Assembly: GCF_015840915.1 (NCBI RefSeq) | Contig: NZ_CP060398.1 | Location: 868,001-932,000, forward strand | Reading direction: 5' to 3' | DNA length: 64,000 nt | From: Synechococcus sp. CBW1002 | GTDB lineage: Bacteria; Cyanobacteriota; Cyanobacteriia; PCC-6307; Cyanobiaceae | Part shown: in pieces, positions 38,207 to 46,829 of the stretch | Layout: every line of letters begins with the position of its first letter | Position numbering within the stretch: the stretch's first letter is position 1 | The notes under the pieces: generated by a model | What the model saw: only the letters and a program-made list of their open reading frames with translations | Database searches by the model: none | Told to the model about the DNA's origin: nothing | Program-made: the position numbers and the translations under genes

Positions 38207-41143
38207 ATGGCCGAGGCCACCCCTGATTCCGCCTCCCAGGCCGTGACCGTCGCCGGCCCTGCGGCTGCTGACGCGGCCCTGCCCAAGACCTACGACCCGG
38301 CCGGCACCGAAGCCCGCTGGCAGGCGGCCTGGGAAGCGGCCGGTGCCTTCCACCCCGATCCGAACGCACCGGGTGAGCCCTTCTCGGTAGTCATTCCGCC
38401 GCCGAACGTGACCGGCAGCCTGCACATGGGCCACGGCTTCGAGACGGCCCTGATCGACACGATCGTGCGTTTCCAGCGCCTGCGCGGCAAGAACGTGTTG
38501 TGTCTGCCCGGCACCGACCACGCTTCGATCGCGGTGCAGTCGATCCTGGAGAAGCAGATCAAGGCCGAGGGCGGCAGCAAGGATGACCTGGGCCGCGACG
38601 CCTTCCTCGAGCGCGCCTGGAGCTGGAAGGCCGAGAGCGGCGGCACGATCGTGGGGCAGCTGCGGCGGCTGGGCTATGCGGTGGACTGGAAGCGGGAGCG
38701 CTTCACCCTCGATCCCGGTCTCAACAAAGCCGTGGTGGAGGCCTTCGTGCGCCTGCACGAGCAGGGGCTGATCTACCGGGGTGAGTACCTGGTGAACTGG
38801 TGCCCGGCCTCGGGATCGGCGGTGAGCGATCTGGAGGTGGAGATGAAGGAGCTCGACGGGCACCTCTGGCACTTCCGCTATCCGCTCACGGCTGGCGCCA
38901 AGGGTTCAGCCGCCCATGGCAGCGAGAACGGTGCCGACAGCGTCGATCACCTGGTGGTCGCCACCACCCGCCCCGAAACCCTGCTGGGCGACACCGGCGT
39001 GGCGGTGCACCCCACCGACCCCCGCTACGCCGCCCTGGTGGGCCAGACGATCACCCTGCCGCTGGTGGGCCGAGAGATTCCGATCGTGGCCGATGAGCAC
39101 GTCGATCCCGCCTTCGGCACCGGCTGCGTCAAGGTGACCCCCGCCCACGACCCCAACGACTTCGCCATCGGCTGCCGCCATGGCCTGCCGCTGATCACGG
39201 TGATGGCGAAGGACGGCACCATGAACGCCGCGGCCGGCCGCTTCGCAGGGCTGGATCGCTTCGAGGCACGCCAGGCGGTGGTGGCCGCCATGGAGGCCGA
39301 AGGCTTCCTGGTCAAGGTGGAACCCCACCGCCACAGCGTGCCGTTCTCGGATCGGGGCAAGGTGCCGGTGGAGCCGCTGCTCTCCACCCAGTGGTTCGCA
39401 CGAGCCGAGCCGCTGGCGGCCCGCTGCCGCGAGGCCCTTGATCGCGGTGAGCCCCGCTTCGTGCCCCAGCGCTGGGAGAAGGTCTACCGCGACTGGCTCA
39501 CCGACATCCGCGACTGGTGCATCAGCCGCCAGCTCTGGTGGGGCCACCGCATCCCCGCCTGGTTCGTGGTGAGCGAGACCGGCGGCGTGATCACCGACGC
39601 CACCCCCTACGTGGTGGCGCGCGATGCGGCCGAAGCCCAGGCCAAAGCGGAGACCCAGTTCGGTGAAGCCAGCCGGGCGGCCGGGCGGGAGCTGCAGCTG
39701 GAGCAGGACCCCGACGTGCTCGACACCTGGTTCTCCAGCGGCCTCTGGCCCTTCTCCACCCTGGGCTGGCCCGACGAGAACGCCGCCGATCTGGCCACCT
39801 GGTATCCCACCAGCGTGCTGGTGACCGGCTTCGACATCATCTTTTTCTGGGTGGCGCGGATGACGATGCTCTCCGGCGCCTTTCTGCAGGAGGGCGAGGT
39901 ACCGGTCGGCGGCCGCGACACCTGGATCCCCTTCCGTGACGTGATGATTCACGGCCTGGTGCGGGACGAGAACAACCGCAAGATGAGCAAGTCAGCGGGC
40001 AACGGCATCGACCCCCTGCCCCTGATCGAGCGTTACGGCGCCGACGCTCTGCGCTTCGCCCTGGTGCGCGAAGTGGCCGGCGCCGGCCAGGACATCCGCC
40101 TCGACTACGACCGCAAGGACGGCAGCTCCGCCACGGTGGAGGCGGCCCGCAACTTCGCCAACAAGCTCTGGAACGCCACCCGCTTCGCCCTGATGAATCT
40201 CGGGGGGGAGACCCCCGCCAGCCTCGGCAATCCCGATCCGGCTGCGCTGACCCTGGCGGACCGCTGGATCCTCTCGCGCCTGGCGCGGGTGAACCGCGAA
40301 ACGGCCGAGCGCTACAGCAGCTACGGCCTCGGGGAAGCCGCCAAGGGGCTCTACGAGTTCGCCTGGAATGAGGTGTGCGACTGGACGATCGAGCTGCTCA
40401 AGCGGCGGCTCAATCCCCGCCCTGCCAGCGAGGCCTGCACCCCGGGCGAGCCGCTCAGCGCGGCAGCCCTGGCCGATCAGCGCGTCGCCCGCCAGGTGCT
40501 CGCCAAGGTGCTGGCGGAGCTGCTGGTGCTGCTGCATCCGCTGATGCCCCACCTCAGCGAGGAGCTCTGGCACGGGCTCACCGGCGCACCCGAGGGCACC
40601 TTCCTGGCCCTGCAGCCCTGGCCCGCCGTGGACGAGGCCGCCCTTGACGCCCCCCTGGAAGCCCAGTTCGCCGAACTGATCGAGGCGATCCGGGTGGTGC
40701 GCAACCTGCGGGCCGTGGCCGGCCTCAAGCCCTCCCAACCGGCGCCGGTGGTGTTCGTCACCGGACGGCCGGAGCTGGCGGCGGTGCTGAACGCAGCCAG
40801 CGGCGACATCACCGCCCTCACCCGCGCCGCCTCCGTGGAGGTGCGCGATCCAGCTGCCTCAACCCAGGCTGCGGCGAGCGAACGCTGCCTCGCCGCCGTG
40901 AGCGGCGAACTGCAGGTGCTGCTGCCGATCGAGGGCCTGGTGGATCTCGATGCCCTGCGCGGCCGCCTCGAGAAGGACATCGCCAAGGCCGAGAAGGAGA
41001 TCAAGGGCCTGGCCAGCCGCCTCGCCAATCCCAACTTCGCCGGCAAGGCTCCCCCGGAGGTGGTGGCGGAGTGCCGCGCCAACCTGGCCGAAGCCGAAGC
41101 TCAGGCGACGCTGGCCCGGGGGCGACTGGAAGGGCTGGGCTGA
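38207..41143 (+). CDS. valS: Valyl-tRNA synthetase
   Basis: A 978-residue class I aminoacyl-tRNA synthetase charging tRNA-Val. The HIGH motif is [13 protein letters not shown] (H73 onward) and the KMSKS loop is [13 protein letters not shown] (K592 region). The editing CP1 domain has [17 protein letters not shown] and the C-terminus ends in the ValS-specific coiled coil ([20 protein letters not shown]). I chose the ATG at 38207 ([10 protein letters not shown]) because the open frame upstream has an Arg-rich leader unlike ValS. The gene lies 76 bases after the oxygenase. Confidence 0.97.
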   Translation: MAEATPDSASQAVTVAGPAAADAALPKTYDPAGTEARWQAAWEAAGAFHPDPNAPGEPFSVVIPPPNVTGSLHMGHGFETALIDTIVRFQRLRGKNVLCLPGTDHASIAVQSILEKQIKAEGGSKDDLGRDAFLERAWSWKAESGGTIVGQLRRLGYAVDWKRERFTLDPGLNKAVVEAFVRLHEQGLIYRGEYLVNWCPASGSAVSDLEVEMKELDGHLWHFRYPLTAGAKGSAAHGSENGADSVDHLVVATTRPETLLGDTGVAVHPTDPRYAALVGQTITLPLVGREIPIVADEHVDPAFGTGCVKVTPAHDPNDFAIGCRHGLPLITVMAKDGTMNAAAGRFAGLDRFEARQAVVAAMEAEGFLVKVEPHRHSVPFSDRGKVPVEPLLSTQWFARAEPLAARCREALDRGEPRFVPQRWEKVYRDWLTDIRDWCISRQLWWGHRIPAWFVVSETGGVITDATPYVVARDAAEAQAKAETQFGEASRAAGRELQLEQDPDVLDTWFSSGLWPFSTLGWPDENAADLATWYPTSVLVTGFDIIFFWVARMTMLSGAFLQEGEVPVGGRDTWIPFRDVMIHGLVRDENNRKMSKSAGNGIDPLPLIERYGADALRFALVREVAGAGQDIRLDYDRKDGSSATVEAARNFANKLWNATRFALMNLGGETPASLGNPDPAALTLADRWILSRLARVNRETAERYSSYGLGEAAKGLYEFAWNEVCDWTIELLKRRLNPRPASEACTPGEPLSAAALADQRVARQVLAKVLAELLVLLHPLMPHLSEELWHGLTGAPEGTFLALQPWPAVDEAALDAPLEAQFAELIEAIRVVRNLRAVAGLKPSQPAPVVFVTGRPELAAVLNAASGDITALTRAASVEVRDPAASTQAAASERCLAAVSGELQVLLPIEGLVDLDALRGRLEKDIAKAEKEIKGLASRLANPNFAGKAPPEVVAECRANLAEAEAQATLARGRLEGLG

Positions 41144-41180
41144 GCCCGGCCGCCTCTGGACACCGCCTGGGGGCAGGGCA

Positions 41181-41729
41181 TCACCAGTACACCGGATCCC
41201 GGAAGGGCTCCACGCAGGTGGGGCGCTCCGGGATGGCGGGAATGGCTTCTGCCGTGAGCGAACGGCCGAGCCATCCCTCCGGCCGCGAGAGCTGCAGCGG
41301 CGGCTGGATCACCTCCTGCGCCAGAGGCCTGAATCCCGCTTGTCCATAGAAGGCGGGGTCGCCGTAGGTGAGCACCGCCGCCAGCGAGCGGCGCCTGAGC
41401 TCCTGCAGACCGTGATGGATCAGCCCCAGGCCGATGCCTTGGCGCTGATGGGCCGTGCTCACCGCCAACGGAGCGAGCAGGTCGATACGAATCTGATGCT
41501 GCGCAAAGTGCAGGCGGGTGAAGAAGAGGCAGCCCAGCAGGCAGGCTCCCTGCTGGGCCCCGAAGGCGATCACCTCCTGATCGTCGATCAGGGCGGACAG
41601 TGCAGAGGCAAGCCGGCCCACCAGCAAGCCTTCCTGCGCACCTTCGGAGGCTGTGAACACCTCGGTGAAGAGCTGGCTCACCACTTCCCGGCAGTCTCTG
41701 CCGAGAAGGCTGACCTCCCATTCCTGCAT
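41181..41729 (-). CDS. GNAT-family N-acetyltransferase
   Basis: From the ATG at 41729 (MQEWEVSLLG) the product has 182 residues. The acetyl-CoA-binding motif A is LAPLAVSTAHQRQGIGLGLI, preceded by a beta strand IDLLAPLAV and followed by LTYGDPAFYGQAGFRPL. These fit the YhbS-like putative acetyltransferases. The acceptor is unknown. It converges with valS with 37 bases between the stops. Confidence 0.82.
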   Translation of the reverse strand: MQEWEVSLLGRDCREVVSQLFTEVFTASEGAQEGLLVGRLASALSALIDDQEVIAFGAQQGACLLGCLFFTRLHFAQHQIRIDLLAPLAVSTAHQRQGIGLGLIHHGLQELRRRSLAAVLTYGDPAFYGQAGFRPLAQEVIQPPLQLSRPEGWLGRSLTAEAIPAIPERPTCVEPFRDPVYW

Positions 41730-41829
41730 GGCGCGCTGGGCGCCTCGAGGAGGCCGCGGCTGCTCAGGGTCCGGCAGGGAGGCGGATTGCATTCCATGCG
41801 GCGTCATGCAAGAACCAGGGCCAGCGTCT

Positions 41830-42369
41830 TCAGTTGCCGAGCACGCTCAGGTCCTGCACCTTGCCGGAATTCGACACCAGGCAGCGCCACTTCTCATTGG
41901 TGGAGCCGCCGCGCACGCCGATCGCGTTGATGATCACCTCCGAGTTGGCCTGGGCGAACTCGCTGCGCACCACCTTGAGGTTGCGCACCTGGCCGGCGTA
42001 TTGCGTGTTGATCGCCGTCATGCAGGCTGATTTGGCCGCTTCGCTCACCGAGCTGGAACTGCTGCTGCGCGGGGCGGAGGGAACCACGGAGAGATCTTCC
42101 ACCTTGCCGCTGTTCGACACCAGGCACCTCCAGGTTTCGTTCTCGCTGGTACCCCGCACGCCGATGGCTTTCACCATCACTTCGGAATTGGCCTGGGAGA
42201 ACTCGCTGCGCACCACCTTGAGGTTGCGCACCTTGCCAGCGTATTGCGTGTTGATCGCCGTCATGCAGGCTGATTGCGAAGCGCTGGACACGTCCGCCGA
42301 CCAGCCTTGAGGCGCGGAGAGGGCAAGGCCCAGCCCGGCAAGGAGGGCAACGCGGAGACCGACGTTCAT
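41830..42369 (-). CDS. Secreted protein with two near-identical repeats
   Basis: 179 residues. A signal peptide (VALLAGLGLALSAPQGWSA) precedes two repeats of about 63 residues, residues about 30-95 and 110-177. Each has the segments SACMTAINTQYAG, VRNLKVVRSEF and WRCLVSNSGKV. Each repeat has two cysteines that could form a disulfide. The repeats are almost identical in protein and also in DNA, so this is a recent internal duplication. A serine run links them. I do not recognise the repeat as a named domain, though similar single copies seem likely in related genomes. Confidence 0.8.
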   Translation of the reverse strand: MNVGLRVALLAGLGLALSAPQGWSADVSSASQSACMTAINTQYAGKVRNLKVVRSEFSQANSEVMVKAIGVRGTSENETWRCLVSNSGKVEDLSVVPSAPRSSSSSSVSEAAKSACMTAINTQYAGQVRNLKVVRSEFAQANSEVIINAIGVRGGSTNEKWRCLVSNSGKVQDLSVLGN

Positions 42370-42540
42370 GCCGACAACGACAGAAAAGGTTCAACGTACC
42401 CGGAGGGAGGAGGACCAGAGGCCCTCTGAATCCGTTGATTCATGGTTTCCTCGGAATCCTCCAGCGGGCGTGCTGACCGATCACAACCCTGCCGGCATAG
42501 CCACTGCACCCCCCGGCCACACCCGAACATGGCAGCCGAT

Positions 42541-43302
42541 CCAACCGCAGCTCAGCCGGCCGCCGCCCCTCCGGAGCCCGGCTCTGGCAGACCCTCACCC
42601 ACAAAAGCGCCTGCCTGTCGTGCGCCTGGGGCACCGGCGGCCAGAACGGCGGCTTCCGCGATGAACTGGGGGAACCGCTGCAGCGCTGCCTCAAGAGCGT
42701 GGAGGCGATCGGCGCCGAACTGCAACCGGCGGTGCCCCGCGAGGTGGCGGCCAGCTGATCAGCGAGGTGGAGTTCCTGGCGGAGCTGGCCCACCGCCGGA
42801 ATGGCAGCGCTCCGATCGAATGGCGCCGCCAGCCGGCGCGAGTTCGAGGTGGCCGGCAGGGTGTTCCACGAGCCGCGCTTCCCCACCGCCAGCGGCCGCG
42901 CCCAGCTCGCCGTCACGCCCCTGCCCGACCTCACCCTGCCGGGCCCGGAGCACTTCGGCGGCCTGGCGGAAGGCGAGCGGGGCCTGGTGCTCAGCCTGAT
43001 CACCGCCCGCAGCTACGGCCAGCACAACACCGTGGTGTACAAGACCGGCGACCAGTACCGCGGCATGCCGCACCGCCACACGCTGCTGATCAACTCGGAC
43101 GACCTGGCGGCCAGCGGCCTGCGGGCCCACCAGCGCGTCACGGTGCAGGGCGAGGCCGGCGCCCTGGAGGGGATCGAGCTGATCCCCGGCTCGATCCGCC
43201 GCGGCGCGGGGCTGATGTTCTACCCCGAGGCCAATGTGCTGATGCGGCCGCACAAGGATCCCGAGAGCGGCACACCTGGCTTCAAGCGGGTGCCGGTGCT
43301 GG
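42541..43302 (+). pseudogene. Remnant of an FdhF/YdeP-type molybdopterin oxidoreductase
   Basis: Two pieces of one family are joined. At about 42555-42755 the frame reads LWQTLTHKSACLSCAWGTG and AELQPAVPREVAAS, the N-terminal part, and ends at TGA 42756-42758. In another frame it continues ISEVEFLAELAHR, then in a third frame EFEVAGRVFHEPRFPTA, HRHTLLINSDDLAASGL, and FYPEANVLMRPHKDPESGT from the C-terminus, to about 43302. Some 600 central residues are missing and there are at least two frame changes. It ends where the DUF1353-like gene's 3' end begins, so the original stop is gone. Functional enzymes of this family need about 750 residues. Confidence 0.83.
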
Positions 43303-43779
43303 TTAAAGGTTGCGCTGCTTCACACCCCAGCCCCCGAAGTACAGAACAGCCCTGTAGTAGAGCCAGGCCAGAGGAAAGCGCCGCTCCTTGAGCATGTCGT
43401 AGAACTGGCGATCGATCTCCCGCTTGGGAATCGGAACATCCTCGAGATACTGATAGAACGCATCGTGAACCAGGGAGGCGTGATAGGTGAGCGACTTCCC
43501 GGTCTCAATGTCGATGTGTCCGTCTGGCGTGCCCAGAATGAAGAGGCCGAGCACACTGAACTTGGGCGTGCAGCCATCCCAGGCATAGCCGGTGGCATTG
43601 GCCTTGATCGTAACTGTTCCATCCGGCTCCAGCCGCAGCCATTCGGCGTGAAACGTTTTACCCCGATGGATGCTCTGGAATACGAAGTCTTCCCGGATCT
43701 TGTAGATCCAGGGATAGAGCCTCTCGCGGCCCGGGAATCGATCACGTGGGACCGGACAGCCGAGAGCGGATGGTTCCAT
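43303..43779 (-). CDS. DUF1353-like conserved protein
   Basis: 158 residues. The central motif YAWDGCTPKFSVLGLFILGTPDGH and the helix segment TYHASLVHDAFYQYLEDVPIPKR resemble DUF1353-type proteins, often phage or genomic-island encoded, in which His-Asp pairs look conserved. The function is unknown. The gene's 3' end abuts the molybdopterin pseudogene and its 5' end is 49 bases from the next leftward gene on the same strand. Confidence 0.72.
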   Translation of the reverse strand: MEPSALGCPVPRDRFPGRERLYPWIYKIREDFVFQSIHRGKTFHAEWLRLEPDGTVTIKANATGYAWDGCTPKFSVLGLFILGTPDGHIDIETGKSLTYHASLVHDAFYQYLEDVPIPKREIDRQFYDMLKERRFPLAWLYYRAVLYFGGWGVKQRNL

Positions 43780-43827
43780 AGTGGTCTGGGGAGCAGGCCT
43801 CCCTCCAGGGCGGGGCAGTGATGCTCT

Positions 43828-44271
43828 TCACCCTAGGGGGAACTGAGAAGATTCACCAAGGATCGAGATATCTGGATCTTCCTCAAAGATCATTCGAAGC
43901 CTTTCCTGCAGCCGGGCGATCTCGGAAGAAGATTCCTGCGCCCGAGCGCCAAACCAGGGCCATCGACTGGCGAGGGGCGTAAGCACGGTGACACAGAGAT
44001 CAAGATCGTCCGAATCATCGATGGTTCTGCCGTAGATCCCAATCCCACAGACCCTTCCCAGGCCCAGGATCTCCACCCACCATCCCCAGTCTTCGCAGGT
44101 GAAGAACGGAACCGCATACCCCCGAGCCGTGAGCTGCGCCTGCAGATAGAGGGCACAGGCCTTGCCGTAGGTGCCTTCATTCACCAGCTCCTGATCCTCA
44201 CCGGGGAGCATCCGCAGCCCGGCCGATCGGATGTGCAGGAAGGGAAGGACTTCCATGCGTGGTTGCATTGC
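43828..44271 (-). CDS. Uncharacterised protein, intact copy of a duplicated gene
   Basis: 147 residues from the ATG at 44271 (MQPRMEVLPFL). The protein has a distinctive central part GTYGKACALYLQAQL, YAVPFFTCEDWGWWVEI and DDSDDLDLCVTVLTPLASRW. I do not recognise a named family. The aromatic and acidic clusters suggest a small alpha/beta domain. A second copy with frameshift and nonsense mutations lies at 46217-46703. The shared sequence runs from about 43831 to 44309, so the duplication includes about 40 bases upstream of the start. Confidence 0.68.
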   Translation of the reverse strand, partial: AMQPRMEVLPFLHIRSAGLRMLPGEDQELVNEGTYGKACALYLQAQLTARGYAVPFFTCEDWGWWVEILGLGRVCGIGIYGRTIDDSDDLDLCVTVLTPLASRWPWFGARAQESSSEIARLQERLRMIFEEDPDISILGESSQFPLG

Positions 44272-44409
44272 GCGAGTTCTCAGGTGCCGCACGGCAGAGA
44301 TGGCCAGCCGGCCAGGGTGGGCATGCCGGCCGGGGTGGACTGCCCTGCAAACCCAGCTCCCTCTGTGCCCGGCTGGCGACGAGGAGGGGCACCCTCGACA
44401 GGGCCACAG

Positions 44410-44438
44410 GAGTATCAAATACCATAGCAATGATACTC
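44410..44438. promoter_or_regulatory. AT-rich dyad upstream of the duplicated gene
   Basis: GAGTATC (44410-44416) and GATACTC (44432-44438) form a perfect 7-bp inverted repeat with 15 bases between the arms, in an AT-rich patch that stands out in this GC-rich region. It lies about 140 bases upstream of the ATG at 44271. It may be an operator or the scar of an element end. No protein is known to me for it. Confidence 0.35.
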
Positions 44439-44604
44439 ATCGGAAGGCATTGAAACCTTGGTTCAGTCTGCCGGTGATGTGACCCGCTTCGGTGAGGTGC
44501 GTTCAGGCCAAACGGCCCCCATCACCCGAGCCCTGCGCATCCTGGGCCTGGCCGCAACGGTCGGGCCGATCGGCGAACACGCCCCTGGTATTGCCAACGA
44601 AAGA

Positions 44605-44895
44605 TCAAAAACCAACGGCGCCAAGGTGCTGACGCTCACCGCGAAGACCATTCGACGCCGAAACGCGCGGCATCAGAACGTCGGAAAGGAATCGATCGGC
44701 AGACTCCTTGGAATCCCAGATCGTAACGATCAGAACACCATCATCGGATTGACCGGCAAAATGATGGAGCTGCCCTTCCGGCAAGCCCTCACCGGGATGA
44801 ACTGCGGCAATCTCGTCCCTGTACTCTTGCTCGCTGGCGCCAGGGAAGAAGTCAGACAGGATATAGGTCATCAAGACTCTGATTCTTGCTTGCAT
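44605..44895 (-). CDS. Small protein, antibiotic-monooxygenase-like fold
   Basis: From the ATG at 44895 (MQARIRVLMTYILSDFF) the product has 96 residues. The segments YRDEIAAVHPGEGLPEGQLH, DDGVLIVTIWDSKESADRFL and VLMPRVSASNG match the dimeric alpha/beta barrel proteins of the ABM/YdhR type. No catalytic residue is diagnostic. A TTG nine codons upstream is an alternative start. I cannot tell whether the gene is intact at its 3' end. Confidence 0.55.
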   Translation of the reverse strand: MQARIRVLMTYILSDFFPGASEQEYRDEIAAVHPGEGLPEGQLHHFAGQSDDGVLIVTIWDSKESADRFLSDVLMPRVSASNGLRGERQHLGAVGF

Positions 44896-45106
44896 CGTCT
44901 TGCCTTTGGCTTGATTTGTCAAGCCAGGTGGCGCTTCTCCCGCTTCCGTTTACATCGGCCGGTGAAAGTTTCCTGTTGGCAGCCTTGCCCAGATTGACGC
45001 TTGACAAGAGGGCCTTGATCACAGTGATCTGTTCTGGCAGGCCAGGCCTGTGGATCGAGTACGGGTTGATCTGAATCTGAGCCTTTGGGCGGCGTCGGGT
45101 GCCGCC

Positions 45107-45586
45107 CTACAGCAACGACCCCTGATGGTCCATCGGCTCCAGCTGCGCTGGCTCGGCCCGCTCCTCCGCTTCACCAGCCGTCACCTCCAGGGCCTGCTCG
45201 ATCACCCGGTCGGTGAGGGCATCGAAGTAGGCCGAGAGGGTCTGCTGCAGCTCCTGGAATTCCGGCCAGAGCGTCTCATTCACGAAGGGGCGACTCAACC
45301 GCGCCATCACCGTGGTGCGCCGCTGGCCGCGATACCGGTAAGGCTGGATGCCATAGCGCCGCAGCAGGGCCACGAACAGGTGCCGCGACCACTGGTCGGC
45401 CAGGGAAAAGCGGAACTCCACCGGGGGCTCCTCGGCCGCCAGTTCTCGCAGACGGCCCTGGATGCGCTCGCGGGCCCGCTCGGCCGCCTCCCGCTCGCCG
45501 TCTGTGCCAGGCCTGGAGAACAGGGCCTCGATCCGCCGCAGTTTTTGCACCAGCTGCTCTTCCGGAGCGCCCGGTGGCGCGCTCAC
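45107..45586 (-). CDS. Conserved protein with N-terminal helical repeat
   Basis: 159 residues from a GTG at 45586. The N-terminal part (EEQLVQKLRRIEALFSRPGT, DGEREAAERARERIQGRL) is like the DUF2786-type helix at the start of several small bacterial proteins. The middle FRFSLADQWSRHLFVALLRR and PYRYRGQRRTTVMARL segments look like a compact, basic domain. The acidic C-terminus ends QGSLL. Function is unknown. It ends 195 bases after mscL copy 1 on the same strand. Confidence 0.7.
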   Translation of the reverse strand: MSAPPGAPEEQLVQKLRRIEALFSRPGTDGEREAAERARERIQGRLRELAAEEPPVEFRFSLADQWSRHLFVALLRRYGIQPYRYRGQRRTTVMARLSRPFVNETLWPEFQELQQTLSAYFDALTDRVIEQALEVTAGEAEERAEPAQLEPMDHQGSLL

Positions 45587-45780
45587 GGTTCGTGGACCGG
45601 AGGCAAAGCCTCGGCTGGCTCCTGAGGTGGTGGATCGCTCGCGGCGGGCGATGGTGGTCGACTCCCAGATTCAGCTCAGTCACCGTAGGTGCATCCGAGT
45701 TGCGGTCGGCCCAGCTGAGCTCGCCTACGCGCGCAGTGATCTCGAGCTGGAGATCGAGCGGGTGGTTCTTGCGGCCGCCC

Positions 45781-46161
45781 CTACAGACCCTTCCTGTCCA
45801 AGGCATCGGCCAACCGGGTCACCGCCGAAGCCAGCTGGGCCTGAGTATCGGGAGGTGCCACCGCCTCCTCCTTGCGTTTGGTGGCCTCGATCGCCCGCAC
45901 GATCAGGAACACCACGAAGGCGATCACCAGGAAGTTGATCAGCGCCACGATCACGGCGCCGGCCGGCCAGGCGTTGATCGAGTCGACCTGGGCAGCCTTG
46001 AGCGCGGGCTCCAGCAGGCTGGTCATCACCAGGCTCACAACTGCGTCGACCACCTTGCCGAAGGCGCCGCCGATCACCACCGCTACAGCAAGGTCAACCA
46101 CATTGCCCTTGTTGATGAAGGCCTTGAAATCGGCAAGGAAACTGGAGCGACGCGGGGCCAT
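45781..46161 (-). CDS. mscL: Large-conductance mechanosensitive channel MscL, copy 1
   Basis: 126 residues with the two-span MscL architecture: FLADFKAFINKGNVVDLAVA before TM1, VVIGGAFGKVVDAVVSLVM, a short periplasmic loop, TM2 with ALINFLVIAFVVFLIVRAIE, and the C-terminal helix ending ALDRKGL. The protein relieves acute osmotic downshock by forming a large pore. An almost identical copy is at 56044-56424; the products differ only at one residue near the C-terminus (LADALDRKGL against LAEALDRKGL). Confidence 0.96.
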   Translation of the reverse strand: MAPRRSSFLADFKAFINKGNVVDLAVAVVIGGAFGKVVDAVVSLVMTSLLEPALKAAQVDSINAWPAGAVIVALINFLVIAFVVFLIVRAIEATKRKEEAVAPPDTQAQLASAVTRLADALDRKGL

Positions 46162-46198
46162 CAGCCGAACATCCGGAGGACTCGCGACAACCTACCGG
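45818..46198. repeat. 381-bp tract identical to 56081-56461 (mscL copies)
   Basis: From 45818 to 46198 I find no mismatch to 56081-56461 (constant offset 10263). Outside the tract the copies differ at once: position 46199 (t) faces 56462 (c), and the last codons of mscL differ at many synonymous positions. The direct repeat could support recombination across the 10-kb interval. Confidence 0.9.
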
Positions 46199-46216
46199 TC
46201 GGAAGAACGGACAGTC

Positions 46217-46703
46217 CTCTAGGGGGAACTCAGATGATTCACCAAGAATCGTGACTTTCTGGATCGGCCTCGAAGATCATTCAAACCAGTTCCTGCAGCC
46301 GTGCAATCTCGGGCGAAGAATCCTGCGCTTGAGCGCTAAAGTCAGGCCCATCGACTGGCGCTGGGCGTGAGTACGGTGACACAGAGATCAAGATCTTCCG
46401 AATCATCGAGGGCCCTGCCGTAGATCCCAATCCCGCAGACCCTACCCAGGCCCTGGATCTCCACCCACCATCCCCAGTCTTCGCAGGTGAAGAACGGAAC
46501 TGCATACCCCTGAGCCATGAGCTGCGCCTGCAGATAGAGGGCACAGGCCTTGCCGTAGGTGCCTTCGTTCACCAGCTCCTGATCCTCACCGGGGAGAATC
46601 CGCAGCCCGGCTGATCGAACGTGCAGGAAGGGCTGGGCATCCATGCGTGGTTTGGATTGCTCGAGTTCTCTGGTGCCGCACGGCAGAGATGGCCAGTCGG
46701 CCA
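46217..46703 (-). pseudogene. Decayed second copy of the gene at 43828-44271
   Basis: The sequence is homologous to 43831-44309 at both ends. Identical or near-identical protein parts are GEDQELVNEGTYGKACALYL and FFTCEDWGWWVEI. A nonsense codon (TGA) follows ASRWA where the intact copy reads ASRWPWF, and a one-base insertion after it shifts the frame, so the tail EIARLQE appears in another frame. It is joined at about 46704 to the IS1182 remnant. The many differences from the intact copy indicate that the duplication is not very recent. Confidence 0.83.
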
Positions 46704-46829
46704 GGGATCTGAATGAACAGGCCTTTGAGGGCATCAAGGTTGCGGCGCCGGACTTCACTGATGCGGCTGTGATCAGGTTGCTGATTACCGGTCAGCACGC
46801 GGAACGCCAGATCCTCGTAGCAGGCGTAA
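46704..46829 (-). pseudogene. IS1182 transposase remnant, internal part
   Basis: On the minus strand this reads ACYEDLAFRVLTGNQQPDHS and DALKGLFIQI, matching residues about 88-126 of the transposase at 10398. It ends abruptly at about 46704 against the duplicated-gene pseudogene. A 42-base in-frame deletion relative to the intact element removes the segment YCVGIVSSRKIERA. The other part of the same copy is at 48199-48545, separated by the IS5-type insertion. Confidence 0.82.
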
